NCBI GenBank assembly: GCA_009760855.2
Contig: WPIO01000032.1
Location: 3,860,001-3,924,000, forward strand
Origin: Cristatella mucedo
Taxonomy: Eukaryota; Bryozoa; Phylactolaemata; Cristatellidae
Reading direction: 5' to 3'
Length of the DNA stretch: 64,000 bases
The notes under the pieces were generated by a model that made no database searches, was not told the DNA's origin, and saw only the letters and a program-made list of their open reading frames with translations. The translations under genes and the position numbers were made by a program. This document shows positions 62,436 through 64,000 of this stretch, piece by piece (position 1 is the first letter of the stretch; each line of letters starts with the position of its first letter).

Positions 62436-64000
62436 ACAATACAAAGGAAGTCTGGGAGCTCAGTGAGCTTGCTGTTATGGACAAGTTTGCAGAATATCGT
62501 TCACAATGTGCACGAAGCATTCTACTTGGTAGCTTGAAGTCTGAGTAAATTCGATACAGTCGCAACCTCAGCAGCCGCCCACTGCGCAGCTGCTTCCGGG
62601 TGTGGTTTGTGTACAGGGATAAGGTAGGCAGGCCTTCTTCTGCTGCTTGCACGGATGCAATTAATTTGCAGACTGTGCCAGTTCTCCTGATCTGCTCGAG
62701 GCTCTGAGCTCAGCTGCAACAGTGTTTGCATGACTACACCTGGGATTTGCATTTGCTAAGGTAGCATTTGTTCAAAAGGTCATAACCCGTGTTCCGAATG
62801 AATGTATTTAAATGCTGCGAATGTAACCCTGTGATAAACTACCTGGGTGGTGCAAACGATGGGTGTGGCTGTGCTGCTCCTGGCTTCCATACTGATACTA
62901 ATCAAATCACGAGAGGTCGCATTCCAGGGGTGAATTGCTAGAGATGCTTGGAGTAAAAGACATAATGATAATAATAATGCAAAGAAACTTGCATAGCACC
63001 CTAAGAGAACTAAACCCCTTTCAAGTCACGTTGCACGTTGTGCATATATGCACACTTCCACGCACACACTACCCATCACCTCATGGGTGGTTGTCTCATG
63101 GTGGTTGTCCTCTACCAGGTCACCTCATGGGTGGTTGTCGTTGGTGCTATTGTGACTTTATTTGCTCATACATATACATTCTTGTTCACTTTAATGTTGC
63201 ATGCACAGGTAAGCTGCACCTTATTTGTTCTCATTTGGCTATGTTGTGTCAGACATAGGTCTGCGTATGTAGCACATGAAAGTTCCATCAGAGTGAGCTC
63301 GCGGATAGCGATAGATGGCACGCTATGTTTCAATGCCATGCCGATCAAGCTAAGAAATACTACTCCCCCGCCCCAGGTTCTTTAGAGCCAGTCTTCACTA
63401 GTCGTCATAGTTAACTGTGTGGTTGCCTTTTTCACCACTCAGCCAGCAATACATCCCCCACTGCAGAAGCACCTGAAGCCTTGTAGGCTGCCCCGATTGA
63501 GGACGGTCACGAACGGACAGCAGCCTCAAAGCAACATCAGAATGTCGACGTGTCAGTGACACCTTCTAATTCAAAAAGTAATGTAGTGCTTAGAAACTCT
63601 ATTGGCAGGGTTTTCAAGCCTGTCGCATCTATTTGAAGTGAATGCACGTGCTCAATGTACCAAAAGTGGAGTACTAGCTCTCCATTAGCCGGAACTGTGC
63701 TGACAAATGCTCTCAGCAGTTTTCACATTAGTCAACTTGACTAATTGCAGGAATCAAATCTCACACACCGGGTGCATTTGGTATTTGGTATGGACATCAA
63801 GAGTGGCCACTGGCAACAGCATCCCCATCAGAAGTGTCAGGATGACCGGCATTATCTCCCTGATATTGAGACGTACAGAATAATAAAAATGATAATAATA
63901 TTAATATGGCTAGCCGGTCCAGTCCGAATACTAATGCAGCCTTGAATGAAGCTTATCTGCTGGCAGCTGGGCCTAACTTGCCACGGTAGCAACTAGTGGC
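62436..64000. other. Spacer with a LINE/SINE tail fragment; no gene recognised
   Basis: At 62965-63020 (-) there is a fragment matching the SINE-B/LINE-1 tail (GTTCTCTTAGGGTGCTATGC on the - strand). A (AAT)-rich stretch lies at 63882-63906. No conserved exon was found up to the window end. Confidence 0.35.

Overview
This is a window of animal nuclear DNA, most likely from an invertebrate. Coding exons are short and separated by introns of about 0.2 to 8.4 kb with consensus splice sites. Non-LTR retrotransposon fragments, tRNA-derived SINEs, satellite units and very long microsatellites fill most of the rest. I see no operons, no bacterial genes and no CRISPR array. Species cannot be named from the sequence. 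Two host genes can be supported. (1) On the + strand, a complete four-exon gene for a 77-residue CRIP-type LIM protein (coding exons 21119-21158, 23197-23291, 25007-25064, 26504-26544). It has a CpG-rich promoter just upstream, a GC-AG second intron and a plausible poly(A) signal at 26790. (2) On the - strand, most of a protein 4.1-type FERM gene. Nine phase-compatible exons run from 56192 down to 41737 and give about 647 codons. They cover FERM lobes F2 and F3, the FERM-adjacent region and a long low-complexity tail with a run of 35 glutamates. Its 5' exons (lobe F1) and its last exon(s) were not found. Layout: 1-3.5 kb is a tandem array of about 170-bp satellite units, interrupted by a SPIN-like hAT element and a SINE, that ends against a LINE tail. 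4-6 kb holds more divergent satellite-like units. 6-17.5 kb is mainly CR1/L2-like LINE copies (LINE-1 here), one with recognisable endonuclease remnants and carrying a younger LINE and a SINE nested inside it. 18.8-19.75 kb has a second LINE family (LINE-2 here). 21-26.8 kb is the CRIP gene. 27-35 kb is repeat-rich spacer with a roughly 610-bp GA tract and a third LINE tail. 35.4-38.4 kb holds two abutting LINE-2 copies on the - strand. 39-40.2 and 42.2-42.7 kb hold LINE-1 fragments. 41.7-56.2 kb is the FERM gene, whose 8.4-kb intron contains a LINE-1/satellite/SINE cluster, including an uninterrupted 412-codon reverse-transcriptase frame. 56.2-64 kb is spacer with SINEs, LINE tails and long CTG repeats. 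The most interesting observations are about the mobile DNA. There is a short element closely resembling the horizontally transferred SPIN hAT family. A tRNA-derived SINE carries the 3' tail of LINE-1, including its terminal stem-loop. A diverged third LINE tail keeps the same stem-loop with different bases. LINE-1 copies are inserted repeatedly in the same part of the satellite unit. Two FERM-gene splice acceptors are built on microsatellites.
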